From contig JAJQJQ010000070.1 in assembly GCA_028622995.1 (NCBI GenBank), forward strand, positions 310,001 through 374,000: 64,000 nt of DNA, written 5' to 3'. A program made the translations under genes and the position numbers. Below the pieces are notes generated by a model. The model was not told where the DNA came from and made no database searches. It saw only the letters and a list, made by a program, of their open reading frames with translations. The stretch is from Panagrolaimus kolymaensis. Its lineage: Eukaryota > Nematoda > Chromadorea > Rhabditida > Panagrolaimidae. Shown here piece by piece: positions 1 to 10,972 of this stretch; the stretch's first letter is position 1; the number at the start of each line of letters is the position of its first letter.

Positions 1-1
1 C

Positions 2-1823
2 TGTTCTTTATTGGCTTATTCAATAAAGCATTTAAAAAGTGACATTCCAATAATAGTATTGATTGATGCAGCAAAAATTCCTGTTAAAGCTTTAAGATTG
101 ATCTTAAAAGCTTGTCAAAATGTTTTAGCATTTCGAAGTAAACATGTTGTTATTGCTGAACCCGAAAGTTTTTTTGACCAACAAAGGTTGAGCTTGGACA
201 TTCTACTTGAAAGCTATGATTTTAAAACCACTTTGGTTTCAAAAAATAAACTATGGAAGTACATAAATGTTGCAGACTTGGCAGATTCTTTTGCTCCTAG
301 TTTCCCTGGTCGATGGGAAGACATTCGTAAAGTAAATTTTTGTCCCTCTTAATTTTTAAATGATATCCTTCCGCTTTTATAGGGTTTTGAAGAGCATTTT
401 AAGCAAAATCCATCATACACAACAATTTCCCAACCATCACAAATACCATATCTTAGTCGCTTGCTTCAAAAAGGCTCTTCAATTTTGATTGAATTAAGTC
501 CACCAATGCAAGGCCGATATTGTCGTGTTTTTGAAGAAAATGATCCGCTTGGAAAGCTTATTCAAAAAGAAGAAGTTGATGAGCCAATTTATGATGAAGC
601 ATTGCCTTTACAAAAGTCTTCACAAGTTCCTTTAACAGAAAATTCAAAAGATCTAATACAATTGGAAGTTTTTGATGCTGATGCGCCAAAAAATGAAAGA
701 AAAATGCTTCCATCTCCAATAAAAGAAATTCCAGAAAATGTATCAAAGCTTTTGGAAGAACAAAAAGAAGCCATTCATCTTCTTCTTGAGTGGCTTAGAG
801 GTTCAGGTGAAAAGTGGTTAAATACTTTAGATGAAATCGGAGAATCCATTGATGAAGCTCGACAACTTGAAAAGCAACATCGACAATTGAGCACCCGTAC
901 CGAAGCTGTCGTTGATCAGGCAGCTGAAATTTCAGAAGTTATCGAATTTATTATTCGAGAAGGAAAACCTACAACTTTTTATGATCCCTTAAAATCCCTT
1001 GCAGCTGAACTTGCAAATGTGGTATATGAATTTCGTCAACGTGTCAATCAACAATCATTGATTCGTGCCAATGCCCTACGACTTCATGAATCCGTCACTG
1101 AATTTTATAATGAATCAGATGCCCTTTTAAAATCTCTTTGTAATGAAATTAGACCCATGGAAGAAGCAAGTTGTCAAACGGAAATGATGGAACTTAGCAA
1201 AACGATTACTGTAGTCGAAGAACGCTTTGAAGTTGCAAACGAAGTATGTTCTGTATTTGAAAATTTATTAAATGAAGATGGTGAAAAGCGAAAACAAGAT
1301 AAAGAATTTATAAAAGAGCAACTTTCATTAATTACTGAAAGGCGTAAACGCTGTCATGAGCTGTTAGAATTACAGAAATTAAAAGTGAGCTTTATAAAAT
1401 TAATAAGCAACAAATATTGATATTTTAAAAAATAAATTTACACAAATTAATTCAGCTACAACAACTGATTCAACTTCAAACTTGTGAAAAGGATCAAGAG
1501 CAAGTTATTCAATGGCTTGACGAAATTGGAAAACTTCTATCAAATGAATCTTTTCGAAGAGGACTCTCTCAAAATGCTCTCAATTTAAAGCTATTACATT
1601 TTGAAAAGAGTGCAAAAGTAAATACATATTTTCAAATTTGATTAAACCAGTTTTTTAGAGCTTTCGAGAATATGGCAAACAGCTTAGTCAAGTTTCACTC
1701 CTCCTTCGCCGTTCATTGCGCCTCGAAATATTTCCGCAATTAACAATTTGTGAAAAAATTGATTCATTTTGGAAAGATTTTGAAGATAATTTCAACCGTT
1801 ATAAAACCCATATAATTCAATAA
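2..1823 (+). CDS. Sec14 (CRAL-TRIO) and spectrin-repeat protein, 3' part (SESTD1/TRIO-N-terminus-like)
   Basis: The gene is cut by the window start. Proposed exons are 2-331, 383-1384, 1456-1617 and 1659-1823; all junctions are GT/AG and phase 0, and the last ends in TAA. The first ~110 visible residues match the second half of the Sec14 domain found in TRIO, Kalirin, MCF2 and SESTD1: a hydrophobic strand with IVLIDAAKIP, then HVVIAEPESFF, then a hydrophobic-acidic stretch ending near RWEDIRK. About 400 residues of mostly helical, Glu/Lys/Leu-rich sequence follow, with spaced Trp (EWLRGSGEKWLNTLDEIG; QWLDEIGKLL; FWKDFEDNF) as in spectrin repeats. No DH/PH RhoGEF module follows before the stop, so a SESTD1-like scaffold fits better than a full TRIO-type exchange factor. 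The likely role, by family, is phosphoinositide-linked scaffolding at the membrane. The family assignment is inference. Confidence 0.72.
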
Positions 1824-1967
1824 ACATTTTTATATCCTAGATAAATTTATTTTAAAAATACATCCATTAAAAGATTAAAAGACAAGAAAAGCGAAATAAT
1901 CATTTTGGAATGAACAAAAACGGAATACTTTTAAAAATGGAGTAACTATGAAGATTTGATATTTCTT

Positions 1968-2129
1968 CTAGACTTCAGTTGATTTGATTGGTTTACCATC
2001 TTGCCAACGAGTAACCTTCAATTTGGTATCATTAACACCAGCAACTTTCTTGGATTTAGCGCAATTGCGAGTAGTGTTTGCAGCAATTTGAGAATAACGG
2101 ATGTAAGTGATACCAGCGTTTCGCCACAT
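1968..2129 (-). CDS. Mitochondrial ATP synthase subunit epsilon (F1 epsilon, ATP5F1E family)
   Basis: A single 53-codon exon on the minus strand, close to the ~50 aa usual for this family. The start MWRNAGITYIRYSQIAA matches the family hallmark of an N-terminal W-R-x-A-G-[IL]-x-Y-[IV]-R-Y-S-Q-I-x-A followed by a basic middle. The C-terminal half (KLKVTRWQDGKP) resembles nematode versions, which carry a TxWxxGKP-like tail. The protein sits in the central stalk foot of F1 in the mitochondrial matrix. There is no cleavable presequence, as is normal for this subunit. An acceptor-like TTTTTTTAG lies 18 bases before the ATG and probably marks a spliced-leader addition site. The gene is convergent with the Sec14/spectrin gene, leaving only ~145 bp between stops. 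It is too short for most ORF callers. Confidence 0.85.
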   Translation of the reverse strand: MWRNAGITYIRYSQIAANTTRNCAKSKKVAGVNDTKLKVTRWQDGKPIKSTEV

Positions 2130-2145
2130 GTTGAGATAGATTCCA

Positions 2146-2150
2146 AGCTA
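2146..2150 (-). promoter_or_regulatory. Putative spliced-leader acceptor for ATP synthase epsilon
   Basis: On the minus strand a run of seven T followed by AG lies 18 bases before the start codon, with no in-frame upstream ATG between. In nematodes such an acceptor without an upstream donor typically receives a spliced leader. This is inference from the motif and its position. Confidence 0.45.
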
Positions 2151-2539
2151 AAAAAAACAAAATAATTTTTATAAGTGAAATCAAAAATCAATCATTAAAT
2201 CACGTATAAAATAGAAATATGTATGTTCGATATGACGAATACGAACAACATAAAAAACGCCTTGAAAAAGTGCTTTAACATTTTTTAAATATATGTTCAT
2301 AAGAAGAAAAAAACAAAATTAAAATTAAGACGTAGAGAATTACAAATATTAAAGCTGGATTTACATACTTTGAAGATTTAATAAAATTGGAAGAAAAAAT
2401 TCCAAAAAGGTAACTAATGAAAAAATAATTGTCTCAAAACGATTATGTTGATTGCAAGATGCATTGTTAAATTTCACGGGGAATTGTCTTGTATTACGAG
2501 CTGCGCATTTTTGTTTTGTTTATACATACATACATAATA

Positions 2540-3733
2540 ATGGAGAAATCTTCTGCAAGGTTTTCACCATATGCTTCTTCATCATCACAACGGCAATTAG
2601 CTAGGGATACCAGAGATGCTGGAACCGATAGTAATTTTCCAACTTCCCCTAAGATTCAACAACAAAGTTCTGAAAAAGATGTAATTTCAGAACAAGTTGA
2701 AGTCGGTCAAAGTTAGTAGTTTTATACCACCATTATTATAAATATAAAATAAACTTTAGCTTATGTTATGGACGATAGCGTATCTCCACGAGAAATTGGA
2801 GAGTATGTTGCAAGTTTAGAACCTACATCAAACTATGACATCATGGTAATTTATTTATCTTTTTACTAAACTACATCGTTTATGTTTAGGATGTACTTCC
2901 TGATTTGACCCATGAAATCCCTTGTTTAGACGCTTTTGATCCAATGGTCACAAATTTGACAGCTTCAGATGTCAAAAATACTCTCGTTGGACTTTGTGTA
3001 ATGGTAAATCGTTTACTCCAAGATAATCGATTTCTTCTTCGAGAACTCGCTGCAGTAAAATCAGGATCTTATTCGAATTCAATAAGCCGAATGGAGCGAT
3101 ATGATTTTAAAAAGCGTCTCATCCGTGGTATAATTTATAAACAAATTAAAATGCAAAAGCTTTTTAACCATGAGATTCTTTAGGCCCATACATTTTTCAA
3201 GGTGGCGCTGATATTCCAAGGATTGATTTAACTAATATCATTTGTAAATTTGACCAATCTACTCACCGTAGAACAGAGACTTCTTTGGGAACTATTCGTC
3301 GCTTTGTACGATTTGTTCTTGAACATGTAAGCTTATAAATACACCTTACAACTTATATTTTTTTAAGCATGATTACTTTAGGTTATCCCCATTGAATTGC
3401 ATTCAAAGTTTACCCTTCGTGAAAGAGGCGGTCAAGATTATCTCACAGAACTTCCACCAGATCTTTTAGCTCTACTTAGAGGTAATAATTTTTAAAATAT
3501 TAAAGAAGAGTAGTTTCATTATCTTTTTTTAGACATGTGTCTTGAAGCCTTAAATTTATATGAAGCTCGAACAGAAGAAGATAAAATTCGACGAGAAGAT
3601 TTTAGTGACTACATTAATCGCACTGTTAAATCTGCATTGTAAGTTCAATTGTATTAAAATGTAAAATGATAAAATTCTTTTCAGACAAGAAATGCGACGA
3701 AACCCTCGAAAAAGCAAAAATAAGGAAGCATAA
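2540..3733 (+). CDS. Unrecognised multi-exon protein, helical, with Ser-rich N-terminus and basic C-terminus
   Basis: Proposed exons: 2540 to ~2713, ~2759-2845, ~2890-3129, ~3184-3328, ~3382-3481, ~3533-3639 and ~3686-3733. Spliced together they give one open frame of roughly 290 codons that ends in a basic tail (RRNPRKSKNKEA). The first ~55 residues are polar and Ser-rich. The middle has an amphipathic stretch (VGLCVMVNRLLQDNRFLLRELAAVKSG). The C-terminal ~110 residues contain IRRFVRFVLEHVIPIELHSK and a Leu-rich helix (LPPDLLALLRDMCLEALNLY). There is no signal peptide or TM segment, so it is probably intracellular. The overall look (coiled coil, then a compact helical domain with a basic end) could suit a BEN-like DNA-binding module, but the motif match is weak and I do not assign a function. 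The lipase gene starts 186 bp downstream on the same strand, so co-transcription is possible. Confidence 0.6.
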
Positions 3734-3918
3734 AAATGTATCTCTTTTTTGTAAGGAATTTTCCTTTTTTAATGTCTTTTCTTTTTTATGTAGTATGATG
3801 TTTGATAATAATAATAAAAAACGATCATTGTTGAGGAAATTTTGTGATAACATATCAGGATGTTGAGGTTTTTTGCGTTAAAAAATGTAAGCATTTTCAT
3901 TTTTGAAGCGTTGAAAGC

Positions 3919-5379
3919 ATGACAATCGGTTGGGTTCACGGTAAATAATTTGGTTTGATTATTTTTTTCGAAAAAATCTGAAGTTTTAGGGGTTGCAATT
4001 GTTAGTGTTCTAGCATTAGGATGCTGGGCTTTAAAGGATTTAGGTGATCCAAGCTTCACCTGCTCTGATATGAGTCCAAGCGCTACCATACCAACATCCG
4101 TGCATGCTTTAAAACCAGCTGATATTAAAATTGTTGCAGCTTTGGGCGACTCTCTTACTGCTGCAAATGGAGCGGGAGCACCTAAAGACGATCCAGTTGC
4201 TATTTTATTACAATATCGAGGTCTAGCTTTTCAAGGAGGCGGCGATAAGGGATTAGACGGACACGTTACTCTTCCAAGTTCGTTAATATTTGTTAATGCC
4301 AAATCTTTGAAACTTTTTAACATTTTAAAATTTAGATGTTTTACGAAAGTTTAATCCATCCATTTTTGGTTATGCTTTGGGTGTAAGTTCTAGCGATGTT
4401 TGGGATAAAGCACATCTAAATGTTGGATTTCCTGGCGCTGAATCTGGCGATTTAATTGGACAAGCGGTTAGCAAAATTATCGTATCAGATTTATTGTAAT
4501 AACATAGTTTTTTTTTCAGCGACAGCTAGTTCAACTCATGCAATCACATAGTGAAATCGATATTCAAAATGATTGGAAACTTATTAATATTTTTATTGGT
4601 GGCAACGACATATGCGCCTATTGTCATGATTCGTTAAATAATGTCACTGGACCTCATTCATCCGAACAATTTGAATCGAACATCAAACAAACCATCCAAA
4701 TTTTATACGATCACTTGCCACGAACTCTCGTTTCTTTGACAGGAATGTTTAACATGAAAATGTTGAGAATGGTTGATAATGGTAAATGCCTAATTTACTT
4801 TTGTAGTTTGTTCATTTTCCTTATTTTCAGGTCAAATCTTTTGTCAAGGCCTTCATGTTTTTGAATGCCCATGTGAATCTGATAAAGGTTTCACCGATGA
4901 ACAAATTGGTGGCGTTTGTCAAGGATACATGAAAGCCGAACAAGATATGCAAGACAATGGAGTTTTCGATACTAAAGACGATTTCAGTTTCGTCATTCAG
5001 CCATTCTTTGAAGACGATATCATTCCTCCAGAAAAAGTAAATATAACTTAAAATTAATTTATTGATTGTTTAAAAATTTCAGCCCGATGGAACCGTTGAT
5101 TTAGATTTCTTTGCTGCAGATTGTTTCCATTTTAGTCAATTTGGTCATGCTGTAGTTTCCAAATATTTGTGGAATAACATTATGCAACCTGTTGGACAAA
5201 AAATATCAAAAACAAATCTTTCAAATTCCGATTTTGATCTAATTTGCCCCGATCCAGTAAGTTCAAAAAATCAATTGATTATAAAATATTTTTGTATTTT
5301 TCAGAATTGCCCATTCATTCGTACAACAAAAAATAGTCAAGATTGCAGCAAATATTATAAACCAACAAAACTTTACTAA
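3919..5379 (+). CDS. Secreted phospholipase B1-like GDSL lipase
   Basis: The start at 3919 is chosen because its short exon joins in phase, through donor G|GTAAAT and acceptor TTTTAG, to a hydrophobic stretch VAIVSVLALGCWAL, giving a signal peptide. Later exons cover ~3989-4276, ~4336-4467, ~4520-4780, ~4831-5036, ~5083-5255 and ~5305-5379. The mature protein has the family blocks in order: block I LGDSLTAANGAG with the nucleophile Ser; a VGFPGAESGDL block with the conserved Gly; block III FIGGNDIC with the conserved Asn; and near the end DCFHFSQFGH, which supplies the Asp and His of the triad. About 400 aa, the size of single-domain PLB1 homologues in nematodes. The predicted reaction is removal of acyl chains from phospholipids or lysophospholipids outside the cell or in the gut lumen. 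Paired Cys (NDICAYCHDS, HVFECPCES) fit a secreted enzyme. All catalytic blocks look intact. Confidence 0.88.
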
Positions 5380-5612
5380 AAAATATCATTCACAAGGATA
5401 TCATTTTTTAATTAACGAATTTCAAATGAGTTTAATGACAAATAAACAAGTTGAATTTTGAGAGGCAAAAAAGTACAATTAACAAAAACATAGTATAAAA
5501 AATTGGTTAAAATATCATAATGGAATAGATCAATCGAATACGGTATCTTTCCATAAACATAAAACAAAAGTTTGTTCTTTGAGCTTGTGTTTGCAAAAAG
5601 TATTCAAAAAAA

Positions 5613-8091
5613 TTAATAAATGTAATCTTTCTTTGTTTGAACTTCACGCGGCCTATTTGGATCCATGAAAGGCAAATCAATTGAAATATCTGAGGGAGAA
5701 TCACCAGCAGCAACTGGGGATGAACGAGAAGGACGAACAGGATGATGAAGAGGTGATGGCATTTCTGGTGTTGTCATAGGAGTTATTTGATTATGTTGTT
5801 TTGAAGATGCTGATTGTGAGCGAGTAACCACTGTGGACCGATCCTTTGGAGTTGGAGATTTACCAGGGCTAGCGGTGGAATAAATTTTGGTTCGATGTGA
5901 TGAAGATGGGGTTATGGGGCGACTGCCAGAACCTGGTGCATGACTGGGAGTAAATGATGCCGGTCGATGAGTAATCGGAAGTGGACTTCCATGGAATGGT
6001 GAACTGTAAATTCCTTCACCACGAGATGATGGATGAGGTGGAGTTACAATGTAAATTGGCTCAACTGCAGGAGGGCGATACGTTGAAATTGGAGTTACAT
6101 GGTATTTATCCTTTCGCTTTGAATTTTTTTTACAGCATGCACAAAGTTTTATACAGCAGCAAGCAATCAAACAAGTAAATATGAGAAAAACTAGGATGAG
6201 AGCAATCATGAGACCGAAATATGGAGTGAGGGAATCAGATCGATGAACTTCAGCGCCTTCAACGATATTATCATAATGAGTTAATAAATATCGAAGAGCG
6301 GCTTGATCATTTTCAGGGGATTTGTTTGAAACTTTTTGAAGTCGATTAACATCATGATCATTTAGAAGCAGGAAATTTCCGCCCCCACGATAAGTCGCAA
6401 GTTTTTGTTCATCTTCGAGATAAACAATTAGGAGGCCATTATCGCATGTTTCATTTCCCAATAATGCATCTTGAAAAATGTATCGAGCCGATTCAGCTAA
6501 AGGTTGTAAAGCGGCTTCAGTTTTGTTTGTATCCGATACAATTAAAAGTCCAACAAAATCTGAAGTTAATCCATCGCCGCGGAAGCATCCATTGGGACAA
6601 TTGCATGTTACTTTGGACTAAAAATTTCCATTTTAAAACAATGGTAATAAGCAACGACAAAAATGTCTCACTTTGAGATCATCTAAAAGTTTATTGAGTT
6701 GATCTTTAGTTCCAGGTTTTAAAGAATCATCAGCATCACAAAGGACACTTCCACCAATACCAAAACTGCTATTATTTTTGCACTTTTCATAATCATCAAG
6801 AATTGAAGTAGCCGAATGTACTCCCTATAATTATCGAAAATTGTTCATTTTTTTATTTTTAACTTTCACTTTTATTTTTGAGTAAAAATGAATGACGTCC
6901 TTGAAGAATCTTCAAATTTTCTTCAAGGTTGCCACGAGTTGAAAGTTTTTTTGATGCTTGCTTTTTTTTACTGCCGCCACGGTCATAAATAACCGAAAAG
7001 GTAAAAACATTAATGCTTTAGTTTTTTGATTTCTCTTTATGTTTTTGTTTCAAAAAGGAAAACGAAAAAAAAGATTTATCAAAAAAAGAAGAGTAGAAAA
7101 GTGTGATCAATATATTACAAGCAATAATGAATCGCCCAATTTAGTTGTGTTCGTTTGTTTGTTCATGCGAAGAAATATCCAAAAACATGGGTGATAAACC
7201 GGTTCAAAAGAAAAAAAGAAAGCCTATGACTATAGTTTCACTCTTGCATAATCTAATTTTAATATTTTAAGGGATTGATCATTTAGTATCAAAGCTCAAA
7301 ATAAAATTCTTCAAATATCTATGATATCTTTTAGGATTACAGTAACTTCTTGCCCTATTTCTTTTAACTTGCTTTTCTTGCATTCAATTGTCAACTAAAA
7401 AAAGCCTTGAAATTTCTAATGAATTAAAAACCACAGTCGAAAAAAAAAAACTAAAATTGATGGTGGAAAACTTCCAAAAAAAACGTTACTTTATTGCGCT
7501 TTTTTATCTCATTTTTTCGATGTTGTTATTGTTGCGCAATAACCGGCTTTGTTTTCACCTTCAACAGAAACAACACAACTATTTATTTTCTTTTACTTAC
7601 TATTCTTTTTTTGATCGACATTTTGCGGTTGATTTTAACACAAAATAAAAAAAGACTTGCTGATAGTAAAGTAAGTATAACCGGTTTTTAGAAAAAACAA
7701 AACTCAGATTTATCATTAACTATCCATCTTATCCATTTTCAAAAATATGTTTTTTGTTTGGCATACCGCTTGATATATTACTGTGCTAACAAAGGATAGT
7801 AAAGACTTTGATGTTACTCAAAAAAATCTTCAATAGGTATCAAAATTCAATAAAAATAAAAGATGAGTAAAAAATTTTTAGAAGGGACTCTTAATGACCT
7901 TGTTAAATGAGTTTTTAAAGGAATTGCAAAAAATTGTGATTCTTCAATATTGTTACAAATGAAAAATGAGGACTATATGGATGCAAAAAGGCAAATTTTT
8001 AAGGGTCAAAAAGTAAAAGTTTAAAACAAACCTGAATCAAAAATAATAATCCTAAAATTAAAATGGGTAATTCTAAACCTCGTCTTCGCAT
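5613..8091 (-). CDS. MOLO1-type (TPM-domain) single-pass membrane protein
   Basis: The last exon (6461 region to 5613) encodes the end of the extracellular domain (LATYRGGGNFLLLNDHDV), one TM segment (FGLMIALILVFLIFTCLIAC), a Cys-rich juxtamembrane stretch and a ~170 aa Pro/Ser/Thr-rich cytoplasmic tail. Upstream exons near 6480-6620 and 6672-6826 encode VTCNCPNGCF and VLCDADDSLKPGTKDQLNKL. The latter resembles the CDPDGxL motif of the nematode MOLO1 family, whose founder modulates levamisole acetylcholine receptors. A further exon near 6860-6985 reads IYDRGGSKKK...ILQGRHSFLL. A signal-peptide exon (60 nt, MRRRGLELP followed by a Leu/Ile core, clean CAG|GTTTGT donor) lies at 8091-8032. I take it as the 5' end, but the acceptor joining it across the ~1 kb intron is weak, so the 5' model is uncertain. 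Confidence 0.65.
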
Positions 8092-8504
8092 TTTCAAAGA
8101 AGCCAAATACCTTTAACAACACTAACAGCAACCTCAGACGCCAATCAAACAACAGAAGCTGTACTACAGACGGGCGCGGGCCACTGCACAACGCAGTTTT
8201 CATCGTCGCATTTTCAATAGAACCTGTTCACGTGTATGCACACTCCTCCTATAAAAGGCAGATGAAAACCCGCCTTCTCTCTTTCTTCATTTAATGCCCC
8301 TTCATACACCTATAATGGCATATGGAAAATTCTCTTGGATTCAACCTGAGGACTTTCAAGGTCTTTTTTGAGTGAAAGCAATTTAAGATACCTTTCGACA
8401 GCAACTCTTTACATAATTTATCTTTTTATTAAACCATTTGAAACAATATAACGAGTATCACAGTCGAGGGCAAGTAAAATGAGAAAAAAAGAACAATAAA
8501 TAAA

Positions 8505-9278
8505 TTAGAAAGAATCGTCCTTGCGCACTTGCATGTAAACACCTTCAGCAACTCTCCATACGGCAGAATAATTAGGCGACGAAACTCCGACGATTTCATA
8601 TTGTCCACTGATAGGACGTCCAAATTTTTGTCCAGAAATTGATAGATATTTTCCCGTGTCAACGTGTTTGAGCTTGACTTCTTCATCTTCAGTCCAAAAT
8701 TCATTATTGCAAATTACTTTCCAATTATCACCAGTATCACCTTCACCATCTTTTCCAAAGCATGAGACTTCCTAAAAATGAATATAAGCTACAACAAGAG
8801 AGAAATCCAAACATACTTGATGATTTCGACTTAAAGGCCCAGGAAAATCATGACTGTGAAGGAAGCATTTGGTTGTAAGATGAAGAAATCGGATGTTTTG
8901 ACCACATTTCACAGGAACACCACGAGAACATTGTTCTTTATTAGCTAAAAAAATAAAGTTGTTAAAATTAAATAAAAAATCTTAAATTTTATGCTGAAGT
9001 TGTCGAAAATTAATAATCCAACGTACGAAATTAGATTAGCAAAACGACATGATGAACAAACCTCCTAATATTTGCCAATGAGAATTAACGTCATCACTTT
9101 CATCTCGTCCCGTGATTGATTGTTGACCAGATCCTGAACCATATTTCACATCATGACTGTGAAGGCGTACTTTACTTTGAGCATTTAATAATTTTATTGC
9201 TGAACCACACGTTACTGGCTCATCATCAGCAGAAACCATTCCCACCAAAAAAAAGAAATACAAAAGTTCTACCCGCAT
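8505..9278 (-). CDS. SDF2-like secretory protein with MIR domains
   Basis: The start at 9278 is chosen because it gives a short signal peptide (MRVELLYFFFLVGMVSA) directly before the first MIR repeat. Three exons (9278 to ~9064, ~8945-8818, ~8773-8505) encode about 200 aa, the usual SDF2 length. MIR hallmarks are visible: VTCGSAIKLLN, VRLHSHDVKYGSGSGQQSITG, HWQILGG, then VKCGQNIRFLHL, CFLHSHDFPGPLS and NWKVICNN, and a third repeat VKLKHVDTGKYLSISGQKFGRP. SDF2 proteins act in the ER lumen with J-domain chaperones in folding and O-mannosyl quality control. The protein ends KDDSF, so there is no KDEL/HDEL-type retrieval signal; some SDF2 family members also lack one. The call is firm from the repeat pattern. 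Confidence 0.88.
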
Positions 9279-9686
9279 TTTTTGATAATTGCAAAAGAAA
9301 TAAATAAAAGTAATAAAGGCTTTTAAAAATGTGGCACTGTATATGTGATCGCTTGGTTCTAAATGAAATTCAACGTCACAATAAATGTTTTGAACACGAA
9401 TGGAAAATGTGTTGTTTCGCATTGAGACTTTTTTTTACATGAAGCTTTCTTATTTTTTTTTTTGGGAAATTCAGTCCTTTTCTAATAACTGAACATTTAG
9501 AAAAAAATTTATCCTCAGATTTTTTTATAAAAAGTTTTTTTTGTTTATTATTTAGTATAAGTATTACCTAGTGATACAACAGGTAATAAACATTTTTCTC
9601 AATGTTTTCATTTTTCGTTCTTTGGTTTACTAAGGCATTTTCTCATCAAATTAATATATGATATTTAGATTTAATATTTCTCAATC

Positions 9687-10972
9687 ATGGCTGATAAAAT
9701 TATCCTTAATGAAGCTAAAGTTAAATCTGTACAACTTGATTGTTTGGTAAGCATTTTGTAAAAAAAACTACTTTCAAATAAAAATTTTTTTTAGGTTGTA
9801 ATGAAAATTGTCAAACATGTTGATAGTGAATTTTATTCTGGTATGAGCGAAGTTGCTGGTGAAACATGTGCTGGTATTCTTACTGGTCTCATCGCTTCTG
9901 ATGATCATCGACTTGAAGTTACAAATTGTTTTCCAACTCCACGGGCTGAAATTTTAATTGAAGGTGAAGAATTCAGTCAAGGTGTACTTCAAAATGATGA
10001 AGGAAAACATACTGAAATAACCGACATGTTGAAACGTTTCCGGTAAATGCTTTTAAGATTTATTTATATTGCTTTGATATTTTTAGTGAAATGAATATTG
10101 ACTATGAACTTGTTGGCTTTTATCAAGCACATAAATTTGGAGCATGTTTCACTCAAGAAGTTATCGACTCCCTTGTTGATTATCAAACTATTTTCCAAGA
10201 TGGTGTGGTAATTGTTTATGGTTTGTTTTTATACCCATAACACTTGAAAATTTGATTAAATTTTTTTAGATCCAATAAGAACACGTCAAGGACAACTCAG
10301 CCTTCATGCCTACCGACTTACTAATAAGGCGCTTCAGCTTTCTATTAGTGGAGATTGGTCTCCTGAGGCTGTACATGCAGCTGGATTAACGCATGAAAGT
10401 ATTTTGGAAGAACTTCCTATTGTTATCAAAAATAGTCATTTGATGAATGTTATGCTTTCTCAGATGGTTCTTGTCCGAAAAACTAAACCTGCACCCTTCC
10501 TTGAACTTGGAACTCGTCGTTCTTTAGAAAAATGTGTTCGATCACTGCTAGGAAATGTTGAAGAACTTAATAAATCCATTCAAGCATATACCAAATATCT
10601 TCATGAAAAGCAACGTTATGACGCACTTTATAATAGTCTCACTCAAAAACGAGTAAGGATTTTCTCTTCTTTTTTTAACTTTTGGTTTCGTATTTTTTTT
10701 TCATGCTGATTATTAGTATATATTTTTAGCAAGCTGAAAATGAACAACGTGCTGCTCGAGGAGAAGCACCTCTTTCATTAGAAGAAATCAAGCGACAATT
10801 AAAGGTTCCTCAACTTATGACCCGTGGTGGTATGTTGGACATCTTCTTAAACGCGAGCAACGCCGGCGCTTTCTCTACATATGCATCTGAAGTAACTAAT
10901 GAAAACATTGCAAAATTATTTATTTCTCAAGCTGTTGCTGATGCTGTTCATGAACCTCAAACTAAAGCTTGA
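9687..10972 (+). CDS. eif-3.H: Translation initiation factor eIF3 subunit h
   Basis: Exons 9687-9748, 9795-10044, 10087-10219, 10270-10650 and ~10730-10972 give about 350 aa. The MPN domain starts near residue 10 (VKSVQLDCLVVMKIVKHVDSE) and continues with SEVAGETCAGILTGLI, LEVTNCFPTPR, NIDYELVGFYQAHKFGACF and VVIVYDPIRTRQGQLSLHAYRLT. These are clear eIF3h signatures. As in other eIF3h proteins, the JAMM metal-binding pattern is absent, so it is a structural MPN-minus subunit of eIF3 in the cytosol. The C-terminal half is helical (YTKYLHEKQRYDALYNSLTQKR; LEEIKRQLKVPQL). Divergent from the SDF2-like gene: the ~400 bp between 9278 and 9687 must hold both promoters. Introns are short, with TTTTTTTAG acceptors. 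No defects seen. Confidence 0.95.

Noticed and set aside
5981..6178. Plus-strand frame inside the MOLO1-type gene
   Set aside because: Antisense shadow of the Pro/Ser-rich tail exon.
8250..8258. TATAAAAGG on the plus strand
   Set aside because: No plus-strand gene starts within a plausible distance; the next is eIF3h, 1.4 kb away.
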